Source: Piscicola geometra (lineage: Eukaryota; Annelida; Clitellata; Hirudinida; Piscicolidae). Taken from it: 64,000 bases of DNA. The notes under the pieces were generated by a model. It was not told the origin of the DNA and did not search any database. It was given only the letters and a program-made list of their open reading frames with translations. This document shows, piece by piece, positions 11,201 to 24,502 of this stretch. Every line of letters begins with the position of its first letter. Position 1 is the stretch's first letter. Where the stretch lies: positions 2,467,772-2,531,771 of the forward strand of contig OX030959.1 of the NCBI GenBank assembly GCA_943735955.1, read 5' to 3'. The position numbers and the translations under genes are program-made.

Positions 11201-12614
11201 TTGCTCAGTATTTCGGAGACGTTGTGATACAAGTGGCCTTCAGTATTTTCGGATTCATCGGAGGTCCCATAACCGGCATGATCGCTCTAGGAATATTCTT
11301 TCCCTTCGCCAATTCTTGGGTGCGCTCCTTAAAACTTAAGTCTTAAACTTGATATTATAATCACAACTTTAATATTTATAAAGACATATTCATCTTTCAC
11401 AAGGGTGCAATCTCTGCCCTGGTAACAAGCCTTATCTTGACCTCTTGGTTGGCCGTGGGTGCCATTTTGGCTCATGTGGCTACTCCAACGCTGTCTCTCA
11501 GCACAGACAAGTGCTTCATTTACAACCTCACAAAAACTCTCCCTACCACTATTGCTTCATCTATGAGGTTTAATTGAGGGTTTTAAAATTATTTATATAA
11601 GTTGAACAATATATTCTACTATACAAAAAAGATTTTATTGTAATACCTAAAGGTTAATGGTTTATATTTAATTTAAATGCAATAAAATATATTTATTAAT
11701 AAAATTGAATGTGAAATTTTCAAGTCCTGACGCAGAGCCTTTGGTAGTTTATAAAGTGTCCTTCATGTATTACGGACTGATTGCCATGGTGATATGCTTT
11801 CTTGTGGGTATTACTGTCTCTCTCATCACAGGTCCTGGTTTTTCAAAGCCTGTTAAATTGAAGAGTGTAACAGTTTTTCGATTATAAAAATAGTATTAAT
11901 TCAATTCTATATTCAATATCAATTTATTTGTAAACTTTATTAGAAAGCAGTTAAATAAATATTGTTTTCCAAATAATGTGAATTTATCTCAAGTCATATA
12001 TAGTTCAGTTTCTTTGTGGTTCATTTTACTTTGATTAAAATTTGTTGTTTTATTGTATTGAATAGACTTCAATACAAAATCAAATTTTTGACAGGCCCTA
12101 AAAAGACGATTGATTCTCGCTTGTGCATCGACTGGTCTTCTTTCCTTCCTGCCAAGATGACATCCTATCTGTGCTGGAATGTGGAATTTATTGAACACGA
12201 AGAAGAAGTGACAGAGGTAAGAAAAATAGGATAAAAAGCTGTTTAAAAATTATTTTAAAAGAAATAAATGTTTATCTGTATGGTTTATAGGCAAAAAACA
12301 TTTGGAAATAAACTATATAGACGACATTCTGAACATTCATCACACAGGAAGACATCCAAAACATTAAGACACTGCAGAAGATAGATATCAACAACGAGCT
12401 GAACCTCTACGTCACTTCAGACAGCGACATTGCAACTTCAGACCATTCTTCTAAAAAAGATAAAGATCACGATCTTGACCCTGAAGAATACTTGAATGGA
12501 CGCGTGCTTGGAGTGGTAAACGATGGTGACTACGTTACGATGGTTAAGGCTCCGAAATATGAAACGTCTGTTCGTGAAGCTCCAAACTCCATTGACACTC
12601 AAACTCACTTATGA
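8238..12614 (+). CDS. SLC5 sodium/solute symporter, paralogue A (663 aa)
   Basis: Fifteen exons splice to 1992 nt in one frame: 8238-8462, 8576-8695, 8867-8932, 9053-9104, 9194-9261, 9394-9548, 9948-10088, 10399-10528, 10741-10829, 10947-11074, 11162-11319, 11404-11567, 11725-11831, 12095-12216, 12348-12614. The product is a multi-pass plasma-membrane symporter of the sodium:solute symporter family, closest in feel to the SLC5A6/8/12 (multivitamin, monocarboxylate) and iodide-transporter branch. Evidence includes D-R-K-K after TM1, [13 protein letters not shown] near residue 178, FWTQAIGG, the cytosolic-loop PLYVMDVIGHLDGLPGLF, and [14 protein letters not shown], where Ser349-Ser350 align with the Na2 sodium site. 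The C-terminal tail is acidic and ends T-H-L, a possible class I PDZ ligand. The substrate cannot be told. AATAAA lies at 12859. Confidence 0.93.
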
Positions 12615-14319
12615 TGTAATTCAATTGTGTTGGTTAGAACCGTTTTTAAAATGTTGAAGTATAGATGTATTAGCAGGATAGTTAATTTTTTCTATGATTT
12701 TATGATTTTGGAAATAATTTTATATAAACTTTAGTCGACGGAAAGGTCGACAGTGAACTTTCAGTGAGAAAATTTTATTTAAAAACGTATGACTTCTTTG
12801 AGTTTGTAAAATAGTCATTTGCTATGACTGAGTATTTTAAAATAATGTGATATAATAGAATAAAACATCAAATTAAATTATAAATGCTTGCAATGTTATT
12901 TTTAAATATTTAATGAAAATTATTTTGAGCTTTTTATTAAGCTATTTAATAAAACACTTGATCGTTTTAAAATATTTAATTGAAATATCATGTTTAGACA
13001 TTTAAAGACAGAATTGATAGTAATGCAACGCTTATACGATACTATCAATTCTGGTTATGTGGAAAAAGTTATAGACGAAGAAAATGCAGTTGTGAAGTTT
13101 CTTAATCGCTCCAAGAAACCTGGTTATTATCAATGGCCAGCAAGAGAAGGAAAACAGAATGTCTCGAAAAAATTTGTTTTATGTAAAATAAAAGCCCCTA
13201 ACTCTAGTATTTCTAAAAGACATTTGTTCATTGAAGAACATGAAACTATTAAAAAACTGTATGTTAGGTATAATGCCATATTTTTTTGTTGATTGAACAA
13301 TTGATGAAATATTAGTTTCAGCCTTTGCACATTGAATAAACGTATTTTAACAGTTTTTTCATTCATTGAGAACATTGCTAATAGATTTAAGGCTGAATTA
13401 TTTTAATTTTAGATTCCTCAGAATCAAATAGCTAATTATTACAAAAGTATATAATAATTAATAAGAATAAACTAAGTAAAAGTTGATTTTTTCCATAAGT
13501 GAAGCTTTAAAATGTTAATAACTTTGTCATTTTGGAAGATATTATTCTTTTAACTTTTAATTCTAATTCCTTGTATCAAATTAAATAAAACTAGTGATTT
13601 TCAACAATATAAAAAGAAAAAAAAAAGTTATGACAAAAAACAATATTTCTGTTTTGTGAGGGGGCCGTGAATTGCTTATAGATTATGACGTAAAAACGGT
13701 ATAAAAAATGTGTTCTTATTAAATATAACTTTTTTTAAACAAACAAATTAAAATTTGGTAAACGTTTTTAAAATCAGTAAATCAAAATCTACAATTTGAA
13801 CGTTTCAATTTTAAAAAATTAACAAGTTTTAAAAATCGATTGGGGTTGCTACTTATAGCCTACGATGATTTTTTCCATAAAAAATACGAATTGATGAAAA
13901 AATTTGTTTTTAGAGGATAAATAAACTAATCTCTTTATTTTTCTATATTGCAATTAAATGTTACTTTATATTTTTTTAAAATTGTTTTTTTATATTTTTC
14001 TCTGAATATTTTATCTTCCCCTGACAAATTATAAATAAATTCTCATAAATAGTACGCATTTTTATCTTTTCTTAGAATAAGGTTTCAAATATAGACCGAA
14101 AAATTGTAATAAGATTAATTACCACTTGAATCTTGACACTCATTTAGGTATGTTCATTGAAACAATATTTTTTAATGGATATAAATACCATATTTACAGT
14201 GTAAACCCATTGGCGATGTCACTCACTCTGAATAGTTTTGAATAATTTTACATTTGAATTCATTAATTTCGATTTGGGATCTTCTTTTTTTTAAACTTAC
14301 TCATCGCCTGCTTGCTATC
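12615..14319. other. Intergenic region between SLC5 genes A and B
   Basis: Holds the 3' UTR of gene A, a 100-codon mobile-element-like open frame (annotated separately) and AT-rich DNA. An ATG at 14254 lies in frame upstream of gene B, but the start homologous to gene A is 14320. Confidence 0.5.
12990..13292 (+). pseudogene. 100-codon open frame, possibly a mobile-element-associated domain remnant
   Basis: The frame encodes a small basic protein with the order G-Y-V-E-K-V-I-D, V-V-K-F-L-N-R-S, Y-Y-Q-W-P, then a segment with K-A-P-N-S-S-I-S-K-R and a charged helix. The pattern V-x-F-L ... W-P ... P-x-S-x-x-x-R resembles a small domain that recurs in uncharacterised, transposon-associated invertebrate proteins. 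I recall the pattern only loosely, so the call is weak. No flanking exon, terminal repeat or target duplication was found. It could also be a chance open frame in AT-rich DNA. Confidence 0.3.
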
Positions 14320-17300
14320 ATGGAAACGGAAGCCAACTACTTCACGTGGGTTGATTACCTGGTGTTCGCCATTTCATTGGTCATGTCCTTGCTGGTTGGA
14401 GTGCTGGTGGGTTTTCTGGACAGAAAAAAAATGAGTTCGAAAAATTTTCTCCTTGGAGGGGGTGATCTTCCGTGGTTTGTCGTCTCCCTTTCCCTCCTCG
14501 CTTCCTTTGTGTCTGCAATTTTCATTCTCTCCATCCCAGTCGAAGTAAGTTTGAGAATCACAACAATTAAGATTCCAACAGATCACTTAATTATAAAAAA
14601 TTCTTATTTACATGCAATCTTAATCTTTATATTCGAAAACCTGCACAGATCTACACCTGGGGCACCGTGTATTACATGCTGGGAGTAAGCTACTTCATTG
14701 CTATGCCTTTTACGGCTAAATTCTTCTTGAGCATTTACTACAAACTCAAAATCACCAGCGCATATGAGGTTGTTGCTGTTTTCGAAATTGTGAAGTTGTT
14801 TTCAATTTATGGAATGGGAATTATATTGATATTATCAATTAGGCTAAGAAACTAAAAAACAAATGTCATTTTGTATCAATACAATATATTATCCTTCGAA
14901 CTAAAAGTTTGAACAAGCTTTTTATCTTCTGCAAGTACTTGGAAATGCGATTCGACAAGGCCGTGAGAACCGTGTGCGCCATCACCTTCTGCATACAAAG
15001 TGTTGGTTTGCAAGAAAAACTTTAAAATCACTAAAAATATGTAATATATAAAATATAATACGGAATGTAAAAAATAAATCTCAATATATCTTTTATGAAA
15101 AGATATTTTCCCTAATTTTGAAATTTTAATTTTCCTTTAAATTTCAAGCTCCTCTACATGTCTGTGGTTGTCTACACTCCAGCCTTGGCTATATCTCAAG
15201 GTCATCATTTGAATGTTACTCAATTTTATTCTAATTTTTATATTTCAACCAATTGAAAACCTGCCAACATTCTTCTCTGCAGTCACCGGCATTTCAGTCT
15301 TAATGGCGGTCATCGCATGTGGTCTAATTTGTACCTGTTACACCTTCATGGTGAGAAAGCTCAGTCTTGTTATATATTTAATTGAACATTAATTTTAACA
15401 AAAAGTGGAATTTAAATCCAATAAAATATTCTTAAGCCTTCTAAAAGAAGTTTTTCACTAAATTATGTAAAAATGCAGGGAGGAATGAAGGCGACCGTAT
15501 GGAACGATTTCATTCAAATGATTGTCATCTTCCTCACTCTTTTCATGGTCATCATCTTTGGTGTGGTAAAAGAAAATGGGTTTTCGAACGTATGGGAGAC
15601 CAACAAAAACGGGGGCAGAATCATTTTCAACAAGTTAGTTTCTGTGCTACTGAAAACTTTGCTTCTTCACATTCTTAGCCCTACTATAATACTAAAAACT
15701 GTCTTTATCTTAGCTTTACAAAGAATTCTAGAAAGAGTGAGATTAATTTACTGAAAACAGCGACAGTACCTTTAAAAAGTTCAATTGCTGATTAAAGCCC
15801 ATTGTTATTACAATCTCCAAATATAGGACTAGTTATTTTTGGAATATCTTTTAACACGCATACTTTTATCTTTCATAGAATGAGAGATAAGACCTGATGT
15901 ATGGGTTATCTCCGAATTCTTCATTATTATTCATTTTTCATCTCATTCCAGTTTCCAATTTGATCCCACTATTCGAACCACGTTCTGGACACAAGCCATA
16001 GGAGGATGTTTCATTGTTTTTTCTCAATACGCCTCGTCCCAAACCACCATTCAAAAGTTTCTCAGCATTAAAACCCTCAAAAAGGCCAAATGGTAAGCTC
16101 GTGACTGATATGATAACGGTGATTTTATTTAGCCTTTATTTTCAATTACTTAACGCTATACTTTAGCTAGATAATTTTAGACAAACATTTTTAGAGCATA
16201 TCATCACTAGATGAGTTTTTATTGCAAAAAGACAATAACAATTTAGTAAACAGTTTTTTACCCACAACCACAACTTCAGTGTGTAAAATATGCATACATC
16301 TTGAGGGAAATGTTGTAAAATTATAAACATTTATATAAGATCAGTAAACATAGCAAAAGTTTATAAGTATTTATGAAAAAGTATACCTAGTAATATACAG
16401 TGTTATACATTCATAGATTTATCTAAATGTTTCAAGGTTTTCGACAGTCTTTCAGAATATACATTTTTTACAGAAACATGTCTAGAGTTTTTGAAAAAAT
16501 TATGAATTTTAATAATTATTAAACTATATCTTCTTTAAATTTTTTTTACAAGTTCTAAACAACAAGTATACAAATATATTGAGGATAAATATTTAGATTT
16601 ATTTCTAATTAAACAACTATTTAAAATATTTTTCAGGTCCATATACGGTGCTATGTTCGCTACTTTTCTTATCCTGACGCTGGTTTGCATTATTGGCCTG
16701 CTACTGTACGCTCATTTCGAAGGCTGCGATCCCCTTCTGAACGGCCAAATAGAGAAAAAAGACCAGGTTCTAGGCAATGAAATTGTTTTACAGTTCCCCA
16801 GAACTTTCGGAAGTCTTAAAAACATATTAGCTTTGGTGTTTATACTTGAACAAACTCTGACACCAGATTTTGCCACTGTACGTGATGGACGTCATGGGTC
16901 ACTTGCACGGACTGCCTGGTCTCTTCGTCGCTGCCATCTTCAGTGCCGCCTTAAGGTTCGCCGTAAAGTGTTTCGAGCTTTGATTTTTCATTTATGTGTT
17001 ATATATCTTAAATATAAGTATAAGTGTATAGCCTATACAGTGTAGGTATGAGTGTGTTTTTAAATTCATATTTTAAAGTGATTTTTAATCAAATGGCAGT
17101 TCTGTGTCAGGGAGTTTGAACGCATTGTCAGCTGTAACCTTGACCGATTTCATGCTTCCCTTGTTCAAAATGCGAAATGAAAAAGAAATGGCAGAAGGCA
17201 CAAAATCCTTCATTTCAAGAGCGTTAAGTAAGTTACAATTTTTTATAAAACATCAAGTGATTCCGATTGGTTGCACTTTCGTCCGTAAAGATGTCTTATA

Positions 17301-19077
17301 AAATGGCATTTTTATAAAGAAAAAGTTAATTGTTTAATTATTTTCAAAAACTCACTAAATTTTAGATAAATAGAAAAATAGAAATTGCTTTTTTGGGTAT
17401 TTAAAAATTTCGGATTATAAAAAGATAAAATCTGAATCCTTGATACAAAATCTATTTATAAAATTGTTAATCATCATCCCTCAGTTATCGTCTACGGCCT
17501 TTTGGTCACCATGCTAGGCTTCAGTGCCCAGTTCTTCGGGGACGTGGTGGTGCAGATGGCTTTCAGTATCTTTGGATTTGTGGGAGGTCCCATGACCAGT
17601 GTGATTGCTCTAGGAATATTCTTTCCCTTCGCCAACTCTTGGGTTAGTTGCTCACAACTTTAACTATGTCATCCATTTAGACAATTGTATCTCATAAACG
17701 TATTAAAAAAAAGTAAAAAGAATATTTTCATACTAGGGTGCAATCTGTGGCTTGCTGGTAAGTCTGGGCATAACGTCTTGGGTCGCTGTGGGCGCAATTG
17801 TTTCCAAGGTGGCCGTTCCAGTGCTTCCTCTCAGCACAGAAAAATGCCGTTCCAACAATTTTACAACCATCCTCCCCACCACGCTGGTTTCTCTTGCAAG
17901 GTTTTAATTTATGTCTTAAAACTCATTCAAATATTTAAATTCTTTACGCATTCTCTTTTTGATTTTATTTTTTATTTCATAATCCTATATCGATAAGTTT
18001 TAAACATTTATATTTACTAAAAAAACTTCAACTTTACAATCTTCAAGTATCGACAATGAACCTTTGGCAATTTACAAAGTTTCTTACATGTATTACGGAC
18101 TGATCGCCATGGTGATTTGCTTTGTGGTGGGTATTACTGTCTCTCTCATCACAGGTCAGTGTCACACCTATTTAAATTTTTTTTACATATTTTAAATTAT
18201 TTTTTTTACATATACATGTTTTATTGGGACGTAAAAAAATAAGTTTAAAAAAAATAAGTTTAAAAAAAATAAGTTTAAAAAAAATAAGTTTTCGAGCAGG
18301 GTTTTGAATATTTTTAGAAATATGTTTGCATGTTATAACTTTTTATACGTTCAATGAGTTCTGAGTAGGGATTTCTGTTTAATCACATTCTATGTTTCTA
18401 TATAAAAATTTCCAAAATTTTATATATATCATAAATGACAGGTAGTACGAAGAAGATTGATTCTCGCTTGTGCGTGAATTGGTCTTGTCTTCCTGCCAAG
18501 CTGAATTCCTGTCTGTGCTGGAAAGTGGAATTCGTTGAGCCTGAAGAAGAAGAAGAAGAAGAAGAGGAAGTGTCAGAGGTGGGAAAGGTTGGAGAGAGAT
18601 TAAGTTTTGAGAAGTATTTTTTATATTATTCTAGACAAAACTATATATTTTTCAACTTCATTATTATAGTTTGAAAAACAGTTCACAATATAAATATTTT
18701 TTTGAACCTAAATGAATTTTAAAACTGGGTTTACGCCACGTTAATAACACTCGTCGTTGTATTTTATTGTATTGTATTGTATTTAAAACGGTAAATACCT
18801 TCTTCATATACAGGAGATCATCGAAAACGCAAAAGCAGTGGAGAAGATGAACAACAGTAACGAGTTGAATCTCTACGTCACGTTTGAAACCTCAAACGAC
18901 AATATTAAAACTACAAAACATTCTTTTGAAGAGGAAACAAAAAATAAGGAATACTTGAATGGAAGGGTGCTTGAAGGGTCAAACGATGGTGACTACGTAA
19001 CGATAGTTAAGGCTCCGAAAATTGAAACGGCTGCTCGTGATGTTGAGGATGTAGACTACATTCAAAGCTACTTTTAA
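14320..19077 (+). CDS. SLC5 sodium/solute symporter, paralogue B (666 aa)
   Basis: Fifteen exons splice to 2001 nt: 14320-14544, 14649-14768, 14936-15001, 15149-15200, 15283-15350, 15479-15633, 15952-16092, 16637-16766, 16867-16955, 17100-17227, 17485-17642, 17737-17900, 18048-18154, 18442-18575, 18814-19077. The first thirteen exon lengths are identical to gene A, so A and B are a tandem duplicate pair. Shared motifs: [58 protein letters not shown] and [14 protein letters not shown] (Na2-site Ser-Ser). The tail has a longer run of glutamates (a GAA repeat at about 18541-18568) and keeps the NDGDYVT and VKAPK patch seen in A, but ends S-Y-F instead of the T-H-L of A. AATAAA lies at 19229. The transported solute is unknown. 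Confidence 0.93.
18236..18296. repeat. Short tandem repeat, about 4 copies of a 15-bp unit
   Basis: Four copies of an A-rich 15-bp unit (ATAAGTTTAAAAAAA) in intron 13 of SLC5 gene B. Confidence 0.8.
18725..18800. repeat. Dispersed repeat fragment, copy 1
   Basis: Contains GGTTTACGCCACG, ACTCGTCGTTGTATTTTATT and a GTATT-rich tail. A closely similar segment lies at 37610-37680, so this is probably the 3' end of a dispersed mobile element. It sits in intron 14 of gene B. Confidence 0.5.
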
Positions 19078-19513
19078 TTTTTGGGTTTCTTATTTAACAT
19101 CGTTTCAAAGTTTACTGAATTTTTTGAAGACTTTATTTGAAAGGACTAGATAAAAAGGTAAAAAATCTTTTGACTTCTGGAAATAAACGTCAGTTTCATT
19201 GTGAGAAGATATTACTTGCTCATGTCATAATAAAACTTGCCTTGAAGAAGTTGTTCATCTGTTTTTGAATGTTTTTTTATTTAGCTAAAGGCCCTTTATG
19301 AACACTTGAAGGTTATGTAATCGCGAAATGAAATAGCATAGGAAGGCTCTTAAGAGGCCCGAATGGCCTAAAAACAATTTGACACAATGTCTCTAATAAA
19401 TTTAAGAACTTATGTTTTATTAGTTCGGTAAAACGATTATTTCAGATAAAAACAAATAAGATAAATAAAATGATTTAATCTCTCAACTTTCTGTTCTCAA
19501 ATCGTTCGGATAA
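19078..19513. other. Intergenic region between SLC5 genes B and C
   Basis: A short AT-rich spacer with the 3' UTR of gene B (AATAAA at 19229) and the upstream region of gene C. No other feature was seen. Confidence 0.5.
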
Positions 19514-22500
19514 ATGGCTGCATCGACCAACTACTTTCACTGGGCAGACTACTTAGTCTTGGCCTTGGTTGTGACAGTCTTCGCCTTGGTTGGCTTCGTG
19601 GTTGGATGGCTGGATAGGAAGAAGATGACGATCCGACACTTTTTCACTGCTAGTGCTCTCATGCACTGGATTCCTGCGGGGTTGTCAATGCAGGTCAGGC
19701 CCTTTTTCGTCGTGCAGAAACGCCATACGATTTTTACTTTTCACTTGAATAAATCTCTCTTTTTTATTATTCGCTATAGCATCTTCACAAAGAAAAAATA
19801 TTTTAACAAATTTTGTGAATTTAATTTTTGTCAAAATCATAACCTTTTGGCATTTTCCAGTCTTCCTTTCTCTCTTCCATCCTCGTCCTCTCAACACCCA
19901 CCGAGTTTTATTTCCATGGCACCATGTACTACTTCCGCGTCTTGTCCTTACTAATCGCTTTTCCCGTAGCTTCCCACCTCTGTCTCAGTATCTTCTATAA
20001 ACACAAACTCGTCTCAATCTTTCAGGTAATAAGAGTTTGATAAATCTAAAACGCTTTAAAAACTAAGTCTTTCAAAAATTCTTTTTAAAACTTATTTTTA
20101 TTGATTTTAAAAACTCGATTTTTTTAAAAGTTCACAAATTCTTTTTACAACAGTATTTGGAAATGCGTTTCAACAGAGTAGTGAAACTGGCTGTTGCACT
20201 GACCTTCAGCGTTATGCTGGTTAGTGGGTCCGTCATTCCAAATTGATACAAACTCTTGTGACCTCTTATACATGCCACTGACCCATGATTTGATATTTCA
20301 TGTTTTTGCATTTACAGTAGATTTTTCTGATTTCAGCATTTTAGCCATTAATCTTTGTGAAGAACCTTTTTTTATCAGATCAAACACTCTTCGCCGAGTA
20401 CCATTTTTGAATTTTGATTCAATCACTTGTTTATTCAAATTGGCAGCTGATGTACATGTCTGTGGTGCTGTACACTCCTGCAGTGGCTCTCGCCCAAGGT
20501 TTGAAGGCGGTTGGAGAAAAAACAAAGATATTTATTGAAAAACGTATCATAAAGGCAATGAAAACTTATAAAACTTGCTCGTGTCTTCATTTCCTTCTAG
20601 AAGTATTCATTTTATTTGATGTAGCCTAGAGGCTCAATAGATGACACTCTTTAATTAAACTTATTATATATTTTATTTTTATTTTTACTTAGATGAGAAA
20701 CATGAAACTAATTTGAAATTCTTCTCACATTCAACAGTCACAGGTCTTTCCATCAACTTGTCTATCTTCCTTTTCGGCTTCATTTGTCTCATCTACACTC
20801 TAGCTGTGAGAAAACGCTCTAAATATTTCATTTTTAGCTTTTCTAAGGTTTCGCTAATCAAAATAATGTAAACTTCAATCACAGTTTTTAATCCGTTGTT
20901 TAAAACAGATTTATAATGTAAATATAATTATATTAATGAACACAATTTGTAAATTATTCATCCAGTCACATAAATTATGAAATAATATTCAATAAACAAT
21001 ATATAAATTGTTATAAATTTTTGATAGTTTTTTTATCACTGCACAGGGTGGAATGAAGGCGACCATCTGGGTGGACTTTCTGCAGATGGCGGTGGTCTTC
21101 GTCAGCCTGGTTGGTCTCTTGATCAGAGGCAGCATCAAATTCGGAGGCTTCCAAGAGGTGCTTTTGCCTTAAGGACATTTGAAAAATCTTATTCGTTGTG
21201 TTAAGAAAGATTATTTTATGCCTGAAGAACGATGTGTTCGATTTCTTTAAAGTTTGAAAATACCTTTTAGAGATGTTTAGTTTTGTTACAAAACTAAAAG
21301 AGTTTTATGCTTGGTAACAGGTGTGGAGAATCAACCAAGAAGGTGGAAGGATCATTTTTAACGAGTAAGTTATAAAGCAATATTATGCGAAAGATTAAAA
21401 AAGTAAAAAACTCTTTCAGCGATTATTCATCATTCATTCGTTTCATTTAATTCCTAACCAACAATCTATTCTCTCTTCTTCCCTTTCCACCACCAGCTTC
21501 CGACCAGATCCCACCCTCCACTTGAGCTTCTGGACGCAATGCATTGGCAGCTTCGTTACAAATTTCTCAATGTACGCTTCCAGTCAGAACGTCATCCAGA
21601 AGTTTTTCTCCGTCAGCTCCCTCAGAGACGCCCACAAGTGCTTCTTTTATATTCATTTTAATTAAACAGATTTTATTCAAGTTTATGTATGCATTAAAAG
21701 TATTTTTTCAATTTTTACTTATTTTTATTAAATATTTTCTGTTTAATCCAATTTAGAGCAGTATACTTGAGCTCGATCGCTGGCGTGGTCTTCTTCACAC
21801 TGGTCTCGTTGATCGGTCTCCTGACTTACGCACACTTTCACGACTGCGACCCCATCGAGAGCGGCAGGTCCACCAGTCGAAACCAGGTTTTGTTTTGCGC
21901 GAATTGCTTTTCGTCGCTAATTGTGAAAGGTGGAATTTGGAGATCAGCATTCTTAAAGGCAAATTAATAAAAAATAATATTTTATTTTTCTACAAAAGTG
22001 ATTTTTGCATTGTTTTCTTTGCAGATTGTGCCCCTGTTGGTGATGGAGATGATGGGTGACTTGCCTGGTTTTCCTGGATTATTCATGGCTGCTGTTTTCA
22101 GCGCAGCTTTAGGGTATTTGGCTTTTTAAAACTTAAATATTCTACAAAATAGTATTTTATAGTCTTTTTAATGAACACATGAGGTTAACATTTTTATTGT
22201 TTTGACATTTCATTTCTTATTTCTCGATATAAAAAGTTAAATAAAATATCTTCTCAACCTTTGATCAGCACTCTCTCCGGCGGTCTGAACTCGTTGACGG
22301 CGATAATGATGTCAGACTTTTTAATTCCAACTTGCGAGTGGAAGAATATTCTTTTGAAGGAGAGAAGCAAAGGCATCTTAATGAGGATTATAGGTTCGTT
22401 GTTTGTGGGCGAGTCATTTGCAAGTTTTATTTGTTTTTTTCAATAAACGCTATACAAATTAATTAAGTTATAATCTATCAAAAGTTTAATGAATATATAT

Positions 22501-23795
22501 TTTTTACAACAATTATCAATTAAAACAACAGTTCTTCTGTTTGGAGCTTTCTGCATCGGCTCAGGATACTGGGCTGAAAACCTGGGACCATCTGGTGCGA
22601 GAGTATCTTCAAGTTTGTTTGGCTTCATCGGAGGTCCAATGACCTCTGTGATACTCCTCGGCATGTTTTTTCCATTCGTCAACAGCATTGTGAGTAGAAA
22701 AGAGAACAAAAAAACAAAATTTTTATAATTAAGCAAAATTGAGTGCCTTAATCTGTGATTCATTTCAAGTTTCAAACTTAATGATATTTAATTGGAGTTT
22801 CACATTTAAATAAAGGGAGCTATGGCGGGTCTGGTGAGCAGTTTGGCAGTTTCCTCGTGGATCGCAGTGGGTGGAATCCTCTTCGATGGACCTCAAGTTC
22901 CTCTGGCAGTCTCCACTGCTTCCTGCCTCCTCAACACCACTCGTCTGCTCTACACCACCTCCACCAGCGTCACAGCGTTGAGATTTTAAAAAAATAATAA
23001 CTTCCTTTCGTACCTATGTATTTATTATATCCTTTGAAGATTTGTTCAATTTTAAACATTGAACCGACAGCAAAAATGTCTAAAAAATAGTTTTCATTTC
23101 TATCTTAGTTTCACTTTAAAAAACCCAAGATAATCTTAACTCTTTAAAACTCACGCAGCGATCTAATCATAGACCCGCGAGAAAATGTTTTTTGGTTGTA
23201 CAAGGTCTCTCTTTTCTACTACGCCTTGTTGTCGATGCTGGTGGCAGTGGTGGTTGCTGTGCCCGTGTCTCTGATCACTGGTAGGTTCTTGTCGGAAAAT
23301 ATATAGGTTTTAGCTTCAGCGTGTTTTTATTGATCTTATTAAAGTTCTAAACAAATAATTTACTACTGTGGACACCTTGCTCTCTAACACACCCTTAGGA
23401 CGAGCTAGAAATACCGATAGACGATTACTGAGCAGTTTCGTGAGAAGATATGGAAAGGAAGAACGTGTAGGCGTTTTAATAACATCTTTAAAAAATAAAA
23501 AATATTATCTCATGAAATTTATCAATATTTGAATTTAAAAAGAAACTTACGGGTGTGGTTTTAGAGACACCAAATCTAAGATATTTTGTAACTTCTGTTT
23601 TATTTTTTTCTATTTGCTTCATTAAATCTTTTTATAGTAAAAATATTGCCAAAAAAATTTATTAAAAATTGACTTTAGGAGCAGACTGGTTCGACTCTGG
23701 AGAATGCCACCGAAAAGATCTCACAAACCAAGGAAGTTACCCCAGCTCCTTCCAATGTCCCTGTCAATGACAGTCTCACAATTAGTTGTTTTTAA
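19514..23795 (+). CDS. SLC5 sodium/solute symporter, paralogue C (598 aa)
   Basis: Sixteen exons splice to 1797 nt: 19514-19693, 19861-20025, 20154-20219, 20447-20498, 20738-20805, 21047-21157, 21321-21364, 21497-21637, 21757-21886, 22025-22113, 22269-22393, 22532-22689, 22816-22976, 23159-23280, 23399-23466, 23679-23795. Compared with A and B, intron 1 lies 15 codons earlier and the exon starting GGMK is split in two. Motifs: DRKKM, PTEFYFHGT, GGMKATIWVDFLQM, FWTQCIGS, GFIGGPMTSV. At residues 349-350 the sodium-site pair reads Gly-Thr instead of the Ser-Thr of D and E, from one base change at 22112 next to the splice donor. The short C-terminal tail lacks the acidic run and ends I-S-C-F. It is intact in frame, but may be functionally weakened. 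Confidence 0.92.
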
Positions 23796-24502
23796 TTGTT
23801 TTCAGCTCTAACATTTGCACACAAAAAAAGATTCGAAATCTGTTGCAGCAAAAGAAAATATATTTATAGTAAAAGAGAGTAATAGTAGTGGTTTCAGTCG
23901 CGATGATGATGATAATGATGCAGATCTACCATAGGAAATTATCAAAGGTGTGGCCGGATAATTATAATTTGAATTCATTAATAGTTAATAAATTAACTAA
24001 AGTATCAAAATACAATTAGAAAATAATTTAAATGACGGTTGTTTAAGTTCGATGTACAATTATGTAATAGGAATAAATAGTTTGATTTTTAATAGTTTGA
24101 TTTTTATTGAAATTATTGAAAAATATATAAAAAATTATATTTAATTTGAGGCTATTTCATGTTGACATTGTAATAATTGTAAAACAAGGAAGCGTATTAA
24201 TGTAAGAAAGTCATGCCTACACGAAGCATGAGAGGTTGTTGAAAATTCTGTATTTATAACTAAGCCTTTTTTGATTCAGTTAATAAAACACTTGAACGTT
24301 ATGAAATTGTGAACTAAAACAGTCTGAAAATACACTTCAAAGTACCGATGGCTCGAATAAAACGCTGAAAAAGCCTTTAAGCAACTTTATAAAATAGGAT
24401 TTTTTATCTTTAGTCAAAAGATTATTTTAGATATTAAACTAATTGAAAAACTAAAATTAATTTATTTCTAAAAACCTTTTTGAACTCAAATCATTCGGAT
24501 AA
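23796..24502. other. C-D intergenic spacer, duplicated again between D and E
   Basis: Holds the 3' UTR of gene C and the upstream region of gene D. It is nearly identical to 30337-31045, with scattered substitutions and small indels. A GATGATGAT microsatellite starts near 23903, and AATAAA occurs at 24282. Confidence 0.85.
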
